From Caulobacter flavus (GTDB lineage Bacteria; Pseudomonadota; Alphaproteobacteria; Caulobacterales; Caulobacteraceae), in NCBI RefSeq assembly GCF_003722335.1, contig NZ_CP026100.1:2082001-2146000 (forward strand): a stretch of DNA of 64,000 bases. Reading direction: 5' to 3'. The position numbers and the translations under genes were made by a program. The notes below the pieces were generated by a model. The model saw only the letters and a program-made list of their open reading frames with translations, was not told the origin of the DNA and made no database searches. This document shows, one piece after another, positions 7,250 through 17,124 of this stretch (positions within the stretch are counted from its first letter, which is position 1; every line of letters starts with the position of its first letter).

Positions 7250-10036
7250 CTAGAAGTTGTAGCGCAGGCCCACCAGGAACTGGCGGCCGCTGTGGGTGTA
7301 GACGTTCAGTCGGTTGCTATCGCCCACGTACTGGTCGTTGAACTCGTCGGTCAGGTTCACGCCCTCGATCGACAGTTTCAGATTGTCGCGGATGTTCCAG
7401 CTGGCCTGCATGTCGACGTTCAGGGTCTCGTTGGTGCCCTGGACGGTGTTGCCGTCGCTGCCGGGCACCTGGGTCAGGTAGCCGTCGCGATAGGCCAGCG
7501 AGCCGCGCACGCTCCACTTGGGGGTCTCGTAGTAGAGCGTCAGGTTGGCGGCGTTCTTCGACAGGCCCACCAGCGTGGCGTTCACCGTCGGGGCGCCGGG
7601 CGTCGTCGAGGTCAGGTACTCGATCTTGGAGTCGACGTAGGTGTAGTTGGCCACCACGCCGAAGTTGCTCCAGAAGCCCGGCAGGAAGGTGAAGGGCTGC
7701 TGGATGTTGATCTCGAAGCCTTTCAGGTCGCCGCCGTCGCTGTTCACCGGCTGGGTGACCTGGAACACCTGGTCGGTGGTGGCGCCCGTGCCGGTCAGCA
7801 GCGAGTCCGGCAGGCCCAGGGTGTTGTAGACGGCCTCGCGGCGCAGGGTGGCCACGAAGGTGTCGATGCGCTTGTAGAAGACGCCCAGCGCGATCATCGC
7901 GCCCTTTTCGCGGTACCATTCCAGCGAGAAGTCCAGGTTGTCGGACTTCGTCGGGGTCAGGTACGGGTTGCCCGAGCTGTAGGTGCGGTTGGCGCCCTGC
8001 ACGGCCACGTCGCCGCCGGGCGACAGCGAGCCGATGCCCGGACGGGCGATGGTCTGGGCGGCGCTGACGCGGGCCACGACGGTGTCGGACAGGTCGGCCG
8101 CCAGGTTGAACGAGGGCAGGGTCAGGTCGTAGTCGCGGGCCACGTCGACCCGCTGGATGGCGCCGGCCACGGCGGCGTAGCCGGCCGATTCCTGCTCGGT
8201 GTGCACCCGGCGCACGCCTGCGTCGCCCCGGAACGGCAGGCCAAACGCGTCGAACTTGAACTCGGCCTGGACGTAGGCGCCGTAGTCCTGCTCCTCGACC
8301 GCGCCGTACTGGCCCCGGGCGCTGGAGTTGTTGGTGTCGGTCAGGGCGTAGATGCCGCTGTTGCTGTAGATGCCCAGCAGGGCGGCGTACTTGTCGATGT
8401 CGGGGATCAGCCAGGAGGTGAAGTTGCCCTCCGGCAGGTCCATGTTGCGGCCAAAGCCGGTGAACACCTTCGACACCGAGGCCAGCTGGGCCGGGGTCAG
8501 GGTCTGAACCACCGTCTCGCTGGTGCGGTACTGGCCGTAGCTGTCGTATTCGAACTTGCGCCAGTCCAGGCCGGCCTTGAGGCGCAGGTTTTCGTTCAGG
8601 TCCCACTCGCCGTAGACCTTGGCGGTCGAGAACTGGTTCTCGACGAACTGCGGGCGGATGCGCACCTCGGAGGTGCCGTTGGTCGAGGCCCAGTTGGCCG
8701 GATCGGTCGGGTCGAAGCCCAGCAGGATCTGCGGCGCGCGGCCCTTGCGGAAGTCGTACTGGTAGTTCTGGCTATTGGCCCGGTCGAAGGTGACGATGGT
8801 CGAGATCGGCTGGGTGAAGGTCGAGTCCGAATAGCCCGCCAGCATGCCCACCCGCAGGCTGCCGCTGAAGTCGTGCGTGCCCGACAGGGTGAACTGTTTG
8901 AACTCTGTGTTCAGTTCGTCGTAGGCGGCCTGGGTGCGCAGGTCGACATTGTCCATCCGGGCGTAGACCAGGTTGCCGTTCTCGACGACGCCGTCGCGGA
9001 TGATGGTCTGCGGCTTGCCGGTGTTGGCGCGCGACAGGCCGATGGCCTGCAGCTGGGCTTCCTTGCGGGTGCCGGCCAGGTAGGCGTAGAGCGCGTCGAG
9101 CGTCACCTGGGTGTCGGAATTGGGCTTGTACTGCAGCGAGCCGGCGATCCCCAGGCGCTTGGACTCGATGTCGTAGCTGACATAGCCGGGGATGCGCGGG
9201 GCGAAGATGTTGGCGCTGTTGATCTGGGCGACGGTATAGCCCGGCACGGTCGAGGCGCTGTTGAAGCCGCCGTTGCTGGCGCCGGTGGCCCAGCGGGTGA
9301 TGTTGGCGCCTTCTTCCTTCAGGTGGCGCTCTTCGTAGGCCACCGACAGCAGGGCGCCGACCTTGCCGTCGAAGAAGACGTTGCTGGCCAGCACCGAGAC
9401 GCGCGGCGTGGTCTTCTCCGACAGGTCGTTGTAGCTGGCGCCGGCCGAAAGCACGAGCTGAGGCTTGCCGCTGTCGAAAGCCTTGGCGGTGGTCAGGTCG
9501 ACCGTGGCGCCCAGCGAGCCTTCCTCGACGTCGGCCGAGGCGGTCTTGCGCACGGCGATGCTGTTGAAGAGATCTGAGGCGAAGACGTTGAAGTCGAAGC
9601 CGCGGCCGCGGTTGGTGCCGCCGCTGTTGGCGGTGCCGCCGGTGGTGGAGATCGCCTCCATGCCGTTAATGCGGACGCGGGTGTATTCCGAGCCCAGGCC
9701 CCGCACCGTGATCTGGCGGCCTTCGCCGTTGATGCGCGAGATCGAAACGCCGGGGATGCGCTGCAGCGACTCCGCCAGGTTCAGGTCGGGGAACTGGGCG
9801 ATGTCCTCGGCCTTGATGGCGTCTACCACGCCGCTTTCGTTGCGCTTGAGGTTGATGGCGCTCTGCAGGCTGGCGCGGAAGCCGGTGACGACGATGGCCT
9901 CGACCTCGTCCGAAGCGGGTTCGGCCGCCGGCGGCGGGGCCTCCTGGGCGATCGCGGCGCCGGCGGCCAGGATGGTGAAGGCCGAAGCGCTGGCGCCGAG
10001 CACGGCGCGAAGGCGCGGGTTCCTGTTGGACGTCAT
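7250..10036 (-). CDS. TonB-dependent outer-membrane receptor
   Basis: 928 residues. A Sec signal peptide (about 1-32, ending AIA-QEAPPP) is followed by a TonB-box-like EAIVVTGFRASLQ, the plug domain (about 45-190, DLNLAESLQRIPGVSISR and QITVRGLGSEYTRVRINGM), and a 22-strand beta-barrel ending in the aromatic C-terminus VGLRYNF typical of outer-membrane proteins. The start at 10036 is preceded by GGGAGGGAC. Such receptors import oligosaccharides or siderophores with energy from TonB. The divergent sugar-acid carrier and CAZyme-like genes suggest a uronate-containing oligosaccharide as substrate; that is inference from context. Confidence 0.95.
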   Translation of the reverse strand: MTSNRNPRLRAVLGASASAFTILAAGAAIAQEAPPPAAEPASDEVEAIVVTGFRASLQSAINLKRNESGVVDAIKAEDIAQFPDLNLAESLQRIPGVSISRINGEGRQITVRGLGSEYTRVRINGMEAISTTGGTANSGGTNRGRGFDFNVFASDLFNSIAVRKTASADVEEGSLGATVDLTTAKAFDSGKPQLVLSAGASYNDLSEKTTPRVSVLASNVFFDGKVGALLSVAYEERHLKEEGANITRWATGASNGGFNSASTVPGYTVAQINSANIFAPRIPGYVSYDIESKRLGIAGSLQYKPNSDTQVTLDALYAYLAGTRKEAQLQAIGLSRANTGKPQTIIRDGVVENGNLVYARMDNVDLRTQAAYDELNTEFKQFTLSGTHDFSGSLRVGMLAGYSDSTFTQPISTIVTFDRANSQNYQYDFRKGRAPQILLGFDPTDPANWASTNGTSEVRIRPQFVENQFSTAKVYGEWDLNENLRLKAGLDWRKFEYDSYGQYRTSETVVQTLTPAQLASVSKVFTGFGRNMDLPEGNFTSWLIPDIDKYAALLGIYSNSGIYALTDTNNSSARGQYGAVEEQDYGAYVQAEFKFDAFGLPFRGDAGVRRVHTEQESAGYAAVAGAIQRVDVARDYDLTLPSFNLAADLSDTVVARVSAAQTIARPGIGSLSPGGDVAVQGANRTYSSGNPYLTPTKSDNLDFSLEWYREKGAMIALGVFYKRIDTFVATLRREAVYNTLGLPDSLLTGTGATTDQVFQVTQPVNSDGGDLKGFEINIQQPFTFLPGFWSNFGVVANYTYVDSKIEYLTSTTPGAPTVNATLVGLSKNAANLTLYYETPKWSVRGSLAYRDGYLTQVPGSDGNTVQGTNETLNVDMQASWNIRDNLKLSIEGVNLTDEFNDQYVGDSNRLNVYTHSGRQFLVGLRYNF

Positions 10037-10376
10037 GTGTCCCTCCCGATGCCCGTCTTCGCGGGCCGCTTTTGGAAGCCGGCCAAGCCTGCTTCTTCGT
10101 TGCCTGAACCATAGGGACGGGTTCGAACGGAGGGCCAATCCCAATCGGGTATGGACCTATGCGCGATGTGCACCGATCCACAGGTTTCCGCTACGGCGCC
10201 TGCCGCTTCGCGCGCGGGCGATCCTTTGACGGGCTTGGGTTTCGATGCGTACCGAGGTTCGATCCATGTCGCCCGTGGATCGGTCCATAGGCGAATTGAC
10301 TTAGACCTCGCGCCCGACGCCCTCTAGCGTCCTCTCAAAGCGCCGACGACAGAGCGGCGACCATGGGAGAGCGTCA
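10037..10376. promoter_or_regulatory. Divergent promoter region, TonB receptor / MFS carrier
   Basis: 340 bp without a gene. It contains GATCCA-N9-TGGATC (10261-10281), and an outer pair TATGGACC (about 10149) / GGTCCATA (10283-10290), which look like operator half-sites for a dimeric repressor. A TTGACT hexamer at 10296-10301 could be the -35 of the MFS gene. The cognate regulator is not identified; the locus LysR at 17125-18033 is one candidate. Confidence 0.4.
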
Positions 10377-11693
10377 ATGACCGACACCACCAGGCGTACG
10401 CGCGTGCGCTGGCTGATCATCGCGACGCTCTTCATCATCACGACGATCAACTACGCCGACCGCGCCACCTTCTCGATCGCCGGCCAGTCGGCGTCGAAGG
10501 AGCTGGGCCTGGATCCGGTGGCCATGGGCTACATCATGTCGGCCTTTGCCTGGGCCTACGTGCTGGGCCAGATCCCCGGCGGCGCGCTGCTCGACCGTTT
10601 CGGCTCCAAGAAGATCTACACCGCCGCCCTGGTGCTGTGGTCAAGCTTCACCCTGCTGCAGGGTTTTTCCGGCGTCTTCACCGGCCTGGCCGCCGCCGTG
10701 GCGCTGTTCTGCATGCGCTTCCTGGTGGGGCTGGCCGAGGCGCCGTCGTTCCCGGCCAATGCCCGGATCGTGGCCGCCTGGTTCCCGAGCTCGGAGCGCG
10801 GCACGGCCTCGGCGATCTTCAACTCGGCCCAGTACTTCTCGCTGGTCGCCTTCGCGCCGCTGATGGGCTGGCTGGCCCACGACTTCGGCTGGCGTTCGGT
10901 GTTCTTCGTCATGGGCGCGGTCGGCATCGTCGCGGCCTTCTTCTTCGTCAAGCTGATCCACAGCCCGGTCGAGCACCCGACGATCAACAAGGCCGAGTTC
11001 GACTACATCGAGGCCGGCGGCGGCCTGGTGCGGATGGAGGACAAGACCGCCGGCGCCGGCGCGGCCTTCACCTGGGCCAACGTCAAGCAGGTGCTGACCA
11101 GCCGCATGCTGATGGGCGTCTATATCGGCCAGTACTGCATCAACGTGCTGACCTACTTCTTCGTCACCTGGTTCCCGATCTACCTGGTGAAGGCCCGGGG
11201 GCTCTCGATCCTGCAGGCCGGGTTCACCGCTGCCCTGCCGGCCCTGTGCGGCTTCGCCGGCGGCCTGCTGGGCGGGATGATCTCCGACCACCTGCTCAAG
11301 AAGACCGGCAATCTCGACATCGCCCGCAAGACGCCGCTGCTGCTGGGCATGATCCTGGCCACCTGCATCGTCATCTGCAACTACGTCGAACAGGAGTGGC
11401 TGGTCATCGTGATCATGGCCGCGGCCTTCTTCGGCAAGGGCGTGGCGTCGCTGGGCTGGGCGGTGGTGTCGGACACTTCGCCCAAGGAGATGGCCGGCGT
11501 CACCGGCGGGGTCTTCAACACCTTCGGCAACACCGCCGGCATCGTGACCCCGATCGTCATCGGCTACATCGTCCAGGCCACCGGCTCGTTCGACGGCGCC
11601 TTGATCTTCGTGGGCGCCCACTGCCTGATCGCCGTGCTGGCCTATTTCCTGATCGTCGGGAAGATCCAGCGCCTGCAGCTGAAGGCGGCCTGA
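10377..11693 (+). CDS. MFS sugar-acid transporter (glucarate/galactonate-type)
   Basis: 438 residues with about 12 hydrophobic segments. The N-terminal signature (ITTINYADRATFSIAG) and the loop motif GALLDRFGSKK match the anion:cation symporter family of MFS carriers, whose members (GudP, GarP, DgoT types) take up glucarate, galactarate or galactonate with protons across the inner membrane. The start overlaps no other gene; the stop overlaps the next start (TGATG). Presence of KdgD in the same locus supports an aldarate or uronate-derived substrate. The exact substrate cannot be read from the sequence. Confidence 0.9.
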   Translation: MTDTTRRTRVRWLIIATLFIITTINYADRATFSIAGQSASKELGLDPVAMGYIMSAFAWAYVLGQIPGGALLDRFGSKKIYTAALVLWSSFTLLQGFSGVFTGLAAAVALFCMRFLVGLAEAPSFPANARIVAAWFPSSERGTASAIFNSAQYFSLVAFAPLMGWLAHDFGWRSVFFVMGAVGIVAAFFFVKLIHSPVEHPTINKAEFDYIEAGGGLVRMEDKTAGAGAAFTWANVKQVLTSRMLMGVYIGQYCINVLTYFFVTWFPIYLVKARGLSILQAGFTAALPALCGFAGGLLGGMISDHLLKKTGNLDIARKTPLLLGMILATCIVICNYVEQEWLVIVIMAAAFFGKGVASLGWAVVSDTSPKEMAGVTGGVFNTFGNTAGIVTPIVIGYIVQATGSFDGALIFVGAHCLIAVLAYFLIVGKIQRLQLKAA

Positions 11694-13537
11694 TGCTCTC
11701 CCGACGCCACGTCCTGGCCGGCGCCTCGGCCCTGGTCCTCGCGGGGATCGGCGGCAACGCGAGCGCCGCGCCCGCCGCCTTCACGGTCACGACGCCGATG
11801 GCCGCGCCCGAATGGGCCCTGCTGCAGCGCGAGCTGCTGAGAGCCAACGAGCAGGCCTGCGAGGCCTTCTTCGCCCGCTATTTCGACGAGCGCGGCTACC
11901 TGCTGGCCTTCGAGCGCTGGGGCGCCAACGACGGCCCCGACGACGCCATCGAGAACGTCAACGACTGGCCGACCCTGCATGCGCTGGGCGCCGGCGACCG
12001 GGTGCTGGAGCTGGCCCAGAAGGCCTTCGAGGGCAATATCCGCCAGTACACGGCGGCCCGGACCAAGGACGTGCCGTTCGCCCGCGACGGCATGTACTAC
12101 AAGGAATTCCCGGTCATGAGCGACTGGCAGCACCTCTCCGAGGGGCTGTCGGTGTTCAACCTGCTGGGTCTGTCGGCGCCCAACGATCCGCGCTTCCGCG
12201 AGCGGGCCAAGCGGTTCTCGGGCTTCTATACCGGCGAGGATCCCTCCACGCCGAACTACGATCCCAAGCTCAACATCATCCGCAGCATGATCACCGGCAG
12301 CCGGGGTCCGATGCTGCGCAAGGCCACGCCTCTGGATTGGGCCGGCGATCCCTTCGACGTGACCCACTTCTACATGGAGCACGGCGAGCGCTCCTACGAG
12401 GAGACGCTTGCCCACTACGACGAGTACGGCGACGTGGTCGGCGACAGCCCGCTGAACCTGCAGGCCACCAGCCTGGTGATGAACGCCTACATGCTCGACC
12501 ACGAGGCCAGGTACCGCGACTGGATCCTGAAATATGTCGACGGCTGGATCGAGCGCGCCCGGGCCAACGGCGACGTGATCCCCAGCAAGGTCGGGCTGGA
12601 CGGCCAGGTCCCCAAGGGGCGGTGGTGGAGCGGAACCTATGGCTGGGGCTTCTCGCCGGTCGTGCCGCAGAGCGGCCATCGCGAGGACCGCAACCGCGTG
12701 CCGCGCGCCGTCGTCGGCTTCATGAACGCCTACCTGCTGACCGGCGACGACAAGTATCTGGACGTGTGGCGCCGCCAGAACGACGTCATCAACGGCCAGA
12801 AGAAGGTGCTGGACGGCAAGGTCTCGACCCCGCGCATGTACGGCCCCAAGGGTTGGTACGGCTACGCCCCCGGCGAGTACCAGCTGAACGGGCTGGAGAT
12901 CTGGTACCTGTCGATGAAGGCGTCCGACCGCGCCCGGGCCGCCAGCCACCCCTGGCTCGACTGGTTGGATGGCAAGGATCCCTCCTTTCCAGCCAAGGCC
13001 CTGCGCGGCGACCTGGAGCGGGTGCAGGCCCGCGCGAAGGCCCAGCGCGACGACGCATCGACTCCCGACACCCGCCTGGCCGACGCGGCGCTGGACATCA
13101 ATCCCGCCAGCGTCACGGCCCTGATCCAGCTGATGGAGGGCGGCATCCACATCGCCCGGCCGCCGTGGTCGAAGTCCTCGCCCGCGCAGGGCGGCGCGTT
13201 GCACTACGCGCGGCTGCGCTACTTCGATCCGGAGCGCCGCCGGGCCGGCGTCCCGCCGGACGTGGCGGCCCTGGTCGAGACGCTGACCGACGACGAGACG
13301 GTGGTCAGCCTGGTCAATCTTAGCCCGACGGCGGCGCGCATGGTGACGGTGCAGGGCGGCGCCTATGGCGAGCACCAGATTCTTGGCGCCGCGATCGGCG
13401 AGGGGGCGGTGCAGGCGGTCGACGCCTCGGCCTTCACGGTGCGGCTGGCGCCGGGCTCTGGCGCGCGCCTGACCCTGAAGATGAAGCGCCACGCCAACCA
13501 ACCGACCTTGAGTTTTCCCTGGGACAGGGCGGGATAA
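11693..13537 (+). CDS. Tat-exported protein of unknown function, possible carbohydrate-active enzyme
   Basis: 614 residues. MLSRRHVLAGASALVLAG is a twin-arginine signal peptide. Residues about 45-430 are rich in aromatic and acidic residues in regularly spaced helices (DWQHLSEGLSVFNLLG, VTHFYMEHGERSYEETLAHY, GRWWSGTYGWGFSPV, WYGYAPGEYQLNGLEIWYL), as in alpha/alpha-toroid lyases and glycosidases. The last 130 residues look like beta strands. The start shares one base with the carrier's stop, so the two are co-translated. I cannot name the family. Context (TonB receptor, aldarate carrier, beta-helix protein, KdgD) suggests polysaccharide or oligosaccharide lyase/hydrolase activity in the periplasm. 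Confidence 0.7.
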   Translation: MLSRRHVLAGASALVLAGIGGNASAAPAAFTVTTPMAAPEWALLQRELLRANEQACEAFFARYFDERGYLLAFERWGANDGPDDAIENVNDWPTLHALGAGDRVLELAQKAFEGNIRQYTAARTKDVPFARDGMYYKEFPVMSDWQHLSEGLSVFNLLGLSAPNDPRFRERAKRFSGFYTGEDPSTPNYDPKLNIIRSMITGSRGPMLRKATPLDWAGDPFDVTHFYMEHGERSYEETLAHYDEYGDVVGDSPLNLQATSLVMNAYMLDHEARYRDWILKYVDGWIERARANGDVIPSKVGLDGQVPKGRWWSGTYGWGFSPVVPQSGHREDRNRVPRAVVGFMNAYLLTGDDKYLDVWRRQNDVINGQKKVLDGKVSTPRMYGPKGWYGYAPGEYQLNGLEIWYLSMKASDRARAASHPWLDWLDGKDPSFPAKALRGDLERVQARAKAQRDDASTPDTRLADAALDINPASVTALIQLMEGGIHIARPPWSKSSPAQGGALHYARLRYFDPERRRAGVPPDVAALVETLTDDETVVSLVNLSPTAARMVTVQGGAYGEHQILGAAIGEGAVQAVDASAFTVRLAPGSGARLTLKMKRHANQPTLSFPWDRAG

Positions 13538-13550
13538 CTGCATCAATTCC

Positions 13551-13652
13551 CGTCATCCCGGCCGCAAGCGGAGAGCCGGGACCCAGGGGGCGAGCGGCAG
13601 CGCGGCGGCTCCTGGGTCCCGGATAAGCCCTTCGGGCTTTCCGGGATGACGA
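13551..13652. repeat. Palindromic intergenic repeat (GTCATCCCGG family)
   Basis: GTCATCCCGG at 13552 pairs with CCGGGATGAC ending 13650. Inside are CCGGGACCCAGG and CCTGGGTCCCGG, forming an extended stem. Same family as 6330-6434. It separates the 614-residue gene from the beta-helix gene and probably acts as a transcript end. Confidence 0.85.
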
Positions 13653-13679
13653 GTTGTGAGACGTTGAATGGAGCGATCG

Positions 13680-15194
13680 ATGGTTCGTGTTGCCGCCGCT
13701 GCGATCGTCGCGGCTCTGCTGGCCTCGCCGGCCCTGGCCCAAGACCCCAAGCCGATCGCCGCCGTCGCCGCCGGTGGTCCCGCCCAGTCGGGAGCGCGGA
13801 CCGAGCCGTTGCTGGTCGACCGCGCGGTCGACGACGGCGTGAAGGGGTCGCTGCGCTGGGCGATCGAGACCAGCAACGCCGAGCCCGGCCGCTATCGCAT
13901 CGAGATCGCCGCTCCGGCCGTCGTGCTCAAGTCCGCCCTGCCGCCGATCAAGGGGCCGGTGGTGATCGAGGGCCAGGCCTTCGCGCGGACGGGCGGCCAC
14001 AACGTGATCGACGGCTCGGGCTATCTGGTCCGGGATCTGAAATCCTGCCCGGGCATGGTCCAGGGCCAGTACGGCACCAATGTCCGCACGGCCAGCAATC
14101 CGGGCTTCGCCCTGGTCGACACCAAGGGCGTGACCCTGCGCGGGCTGGAGATCCGGGGCTTCTGCATCGGCGTGCTGGTGCTGCGCACGTCGAACGCGGT
14201 GATCGCCGACAACCGCATCGTCAGGAACATCGGCGGCGCGGGCGTGATGCTCAGCGGCGACGACGGCAAGGGCGGCTCGACCTCGCACACCACGCTCGAC
14301 AACAAGGTGCTGCGCAACGCCTTCATCGAGAACGGCGACGGCCTGGAGCTGACGCGCGGCGCGGCCTTCAACCTGATCGCCGACAACAGCTTCGACGGCG
14401 GGACCGGCAACCTGGAGCCCTCGCAGGGCATCGAGATCCTGTGGGGCAACGACAACACGGTCGTGCGCAACCGCTTTTCCAACTATTCCGACGGGCTGCA
14501 GCTGAACTGGGGCGCGCGCAACTACGTCGGCGCCAACGTCTTCACCGGCAACGCCTTCGGGATCAGCGTCAGCGGCGAGGGCAACATGATCGCCGGCAAC
14601 GAGATCCGCGGCAACGGCATCGGTATCGCCGTGCGGCCCGAGGCCAGGGCGACGGCCAACCGCATCAGCCAGAACGTCATCGCCGGCAACGGCAAGCCGA
14701 TCAGGCTGTGCTCGGCCGGCGGCTCCTGCGACGAGCAGATGGTCCGGGGCGGGATCGTCGTCGGACCGCCGGGCCTGGAGCACGCCAGCTTCGTCGGCTC
14801 GCGCGGCATGGGCGTGGTGTTCGACAAGGCCGGCGCGGCCCAGGTCTGCACGGCGGACAACACGCCCGACAAGTGCCACGCGACGCCGCAGTTCGGGCTG
14901 CAGCCGCCGAGGCTGGCGACGGCGCATGTCTCCAAGGACGAGATCGCGGTCAGCGGCCTGCTGGACGGTCCGCCCAACGCCGCCCTGGTGGTCGAGGTGT
15001 TCGGCAATCCGCCGCTGGGCGGGGAGGGCGAGCGGTATCTGGGCTCTCTGCGCGCCGTGACCGACGCCGGCGGCCGCGCCGAGTTTTCCGGCAAGGTCGC
15101 CGCGGCCAGGATCGGCGATGCGATCACGGCTACGGTGACGACGCCGACCGGGGCGACTTCGGCGTTCTCGTCTGCCGTCGCCGTGGGACGGTAG
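13680..15194 (+). CDS. Secreted right-handed parallel beta-helix protein
   Basis: 504 residues. The start at 13680 is chosen because GGAG lies 6 bp upstream; an ATG four codons earlier lacks a ribosome site. A Sec signal peptide ends at ALA-QDPKP. The body repeats N-x-I/V-x-x-N rungs (NAVIADNRIVRNIGGAGVML, NLIADNSFDGGTGN, NTVVRNRFSNY, NMIAGNEIRGNGIGIAV, NRISQNVIAGN), the sign of a right-handed beta-helix as in pectate lyases, polysaccharide lyases and related epimerases. A beta-sandwich-like tail follows from about residue 420. Probably a polysaccharide-degrading or -binding periplasmic or secreted protein; no catalytic residues can be assigned. Confidence 0.85.
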   Translation: MVRVAAAAIVAALLASPALAQDPKPIAAVAAGGPAQSGARTEPLLVDRAVDDGVKGSLRWAIETSNAEPGRYRIEIAAPAVVLKSALPPIKGPVVIEGQAFARTGGHNVIDGSGYLVRDLKSCPGMVQGQYGTNVRTASNPGFALVDTKGVTLRGLEIRGFCIGVLVLRTSNAVIADNRIVRNIGGAGVMLSGDDGKGGSTSHTTLDNKVLRNAFIENGDGLELTRGAAFNLIADNSFDGGTGNLEPSQGIEILWGNDNTVVRNRFSNYSDGLQLNWGARNYVGANVFTGNAFGISVSGEGNMIAGNEIRGNGIGIAVRPEARATANRISQNVIAGNGKPIRLCSAGGSCDEQMVRGGIVVGPPGLEHASFVGSRGMGVVFDKAGAAQVCTADNTPDKCHATPQFGLQPPRLATAHVSKDEIAVSGLLDGPPNAALVVEVFGNPPLGGEGERYLGSLRAVTDAGGRAEFSGKVAAARIGDAITATVTTPTGATSAFSSAVAVGR

Positions 15195-15243
15195 GCCCGG
15201 CGCTGCCCCCTCAGTCGCTCCGCGACAGCTCCCCCATAGTTAA

Positions 15244-15491
15244 ATCCTCCCCCTCTGGGGGATCGTTGCATAATGGGGTAAAACAAGAACGACTTTCCCC
15301 TTTTGATTCCGAACTGTTCTCGAACGGATTCTGGTCTGTTCTTCGACGTTCCGAATTTCGCAACAGTCCCCCTCTGGGGGAGGTGGCCCGAAGGGCCGGA
15401 GGGGGGCGTTTTCAGCTTTCGAGGCGGTTGAAAGTCGTCAGCTACTTCCCCCTCCGTCGGCTTCGCCGACACCTCCCCCTTCAGGGGGAGG
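15244..15491. repeat. Structured intergenic repeat, copy B (inverted relative to copy A)
   Basis: Nearly identical to the reverse complement of 1761-2011 over its whole length, including the terminal CCTCCCCCTTCAGGGGGAGG-type palindrome and the central AT-richer part. It lies between two convergent genes. Confidence 0.9.
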
Positions 15492-15499
15492 GTCTTGGC

Positions 15500-17065
15500 T
15501 TACGTCCCTTCCTTCATGAACGGCGCGACGGCGAAGATCTCGCGCTCTTCCTTGCGGGGATCGTTCACCATCGCCGAGGTCTCGTCGACCACCAGCGTCG
15601 GCCGCCGGGGCAGGGTGTAGCGCTCCCAGGCGGGGATCGCCGCGCAGTTGGGATCGCCGGTCCGGGCAAAGGATGCGAAGGCGGCGCTCAGCTGGTCGCG
15701 CACCTTGATCGCCGCCGGGCCCGTACCGGTCATCGAGCCCTTGGCGGCCAGCGTGCCGAACACCAGCGCGATGTCGTAGCCGTGGTAGGCGCCCATCCTG
15801 GGGTCGGTCTGGGCGCCGAAGTCCAGCTGATACATCCAGGCCGGGGCGCCGATGCGGGCCCGCTGCTCGGCCTGGATCAGGTGCCCAGGCCACGAGCGCC
15901 CGGCCGTGGTGATGGCGAAGAACAGGTCCGAGGGGCTGGCCTGGGGATAGAGCGCCCGATAGCGGCCGACCAGGTATTGCGGCGACATGTCGAGCACGAG
16001 CTCGTTCTCCAGCCGGCCCGGCAACTCGTCCCAGGTCAGGGCGAAGTTCTTCGGGTCGCCGCCGAGGAAGGCCTTGGTCTCGTCGTGGGTGTTGCCGATG
16101 ATCATCGGGATGTGGCCGCTCTCGCGCGGGGCGTCCGGATAGAACGGGTGGCGCGGCAGCACGCCGTGGTCGACGACGGACCAGAAGACGACGCCGCCCT
16201 TGCGCTCCAGCGGATCGCGCATCTTCAGCGCCTCGACCAGCTGGGCGGCGGGCAGGGTCTTCAGCTTGTCGGCCTCATCGGGCTTCAGGCCCAGCTTCTC
16301 CATGAAGGCGCGGGCGCGGATGGTGGCGTGGATCGGCCCCATGGCGGTGACGTGCTGGCCGCTCATGGTCGCCACCTTGTGGTAGAGCCCCGCCGCGCGC
16401 GGCATGGCCATCAGGGTCACGCACTTGGCCCCGCCGCCCGACTGGCCGAAGGTCGTGACGTTGCCCGGATCGCCGCCGAAGGCGCCGATATTGTCACGCA
16501 CCCATTGCAGGGCGAGGATCAGGTCGAGATTGCCGACATTGCCGCTGTCGGCCAGTTCGGGTCCGCCCAGGCGCGCCAGGTAGGCGTAGCCGAAGGCGTT
16601 GAGGCGGTGGTTCACGGTGACCACCACCACGTCGTAGGTCCTGGCCAGCCAAGTCCCGTCATAGAGCGGGCTGGAGCCCGAGCCGTTGGCGTGGGCGCCG
16701 CCATGCACGTAGACCATCACCGGCCGCTTCTTCCCGTCGGCCAGGCCCGGGGTCCAGACGTTGAGGAACAGGCAGTCCTCGCTGGCGGCCTCGTCGGTCT
16801 TCAGCTGCGGCGAGGCCGGGCCGTAGGCGAGGGCGTCGGCGACGCCCTTCCAGGGCTGGGCCGCCTGCGCCGGCTGGAAGCGCCGCGAGGCGGTGTCGGC
16901 CCCGTAGCGCACGCCCTTGAACACCTTGATCCCGTCCACCTCGGCGCCGCGCACCTTGCCCGCCGTGGTGGTCGCCACGGGCGCGGCGCGTCCGGCCGCA
17001 TTGACCTGCAAGGGCATGGCGAGCGCGGCGGCTGCGCCCAGCACGGCGCGGCGATCGAGGGTCAT
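15500..17065 (-). CDS. Type-B carboxylesterase, secreted
   Basis: 521 residues. MTLDRRAVLGAAAALAMP is a signal peptide with an RR pair, possibly Tat. The alpha/beta-hydrolase core shows the oxyanion-hole stretch YVHGGAHANGSG, the nucleophile elbow FGQSGGG (Ser near residue 208), and a late AYHGYDIALVFG that supplies the histidine, all as in the carboxylesterase/para-nitrobenzyl esterase family. EDCLFLNVWTP is the family signature. In this locus it probably removes acyl groups (acetyl, methyl or feruloyl) from a uronate-rich polysaccharide; that is inference. It is the last gene of the kdgD-lysR-esterase run, 59 bp from lysR. Confidence 0.9.
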   Translation of the reverse strand: MTLDRRAVLGAAAALAMPLQVNAAGRAAPVATTTAGKVRGAEVDGIKVFKGVRYGADTASRRFQPAQAAQPWKGVADALAYGPASPQLKTDEAASEDCLFLNVWTPGLADGKKRPVMVYVHGGAHANGSGSSPLYDGTWLARTYDVVVVTVNHRLNAFGYAYLARLGGPELADSGNVGNLDLILALQWVRDNIGAFGGDPGNVTTFGQSGGGAKCVTLMAMPRAAGLYHKVATMSGQHVTAMGPIHATIRARAFMEKLGLKPDEADKLKTLPAAQLVEALKMRDPLERKGGVVFWSVVDHGVLPRHPFYPDAPRESGHIPMIIGNTHDETKAFLGGDPKNFALTWDELPGRLENELVLDMSPQYLVGRYRALYPQASPSDLFFAITTAGRSWPGHLIQAEQRARIGAPAWMYQLDFGAQTDPRMGAYHGYDIALVFGTLAAKGSMTGTGPAAIKVRDQLSAAFASFARTGDPNCAAIPAWERYTLPRRPTLVVDETSAMVNDPRKEEREIFAVAPFMKEGT

Positions 17066-17124
17066 GGTGGTCTCCCGTCTTCTTGTCGTTGGGCCGCGCG
17101 CGGCCGACGGGAGGCGAGGGCGCG

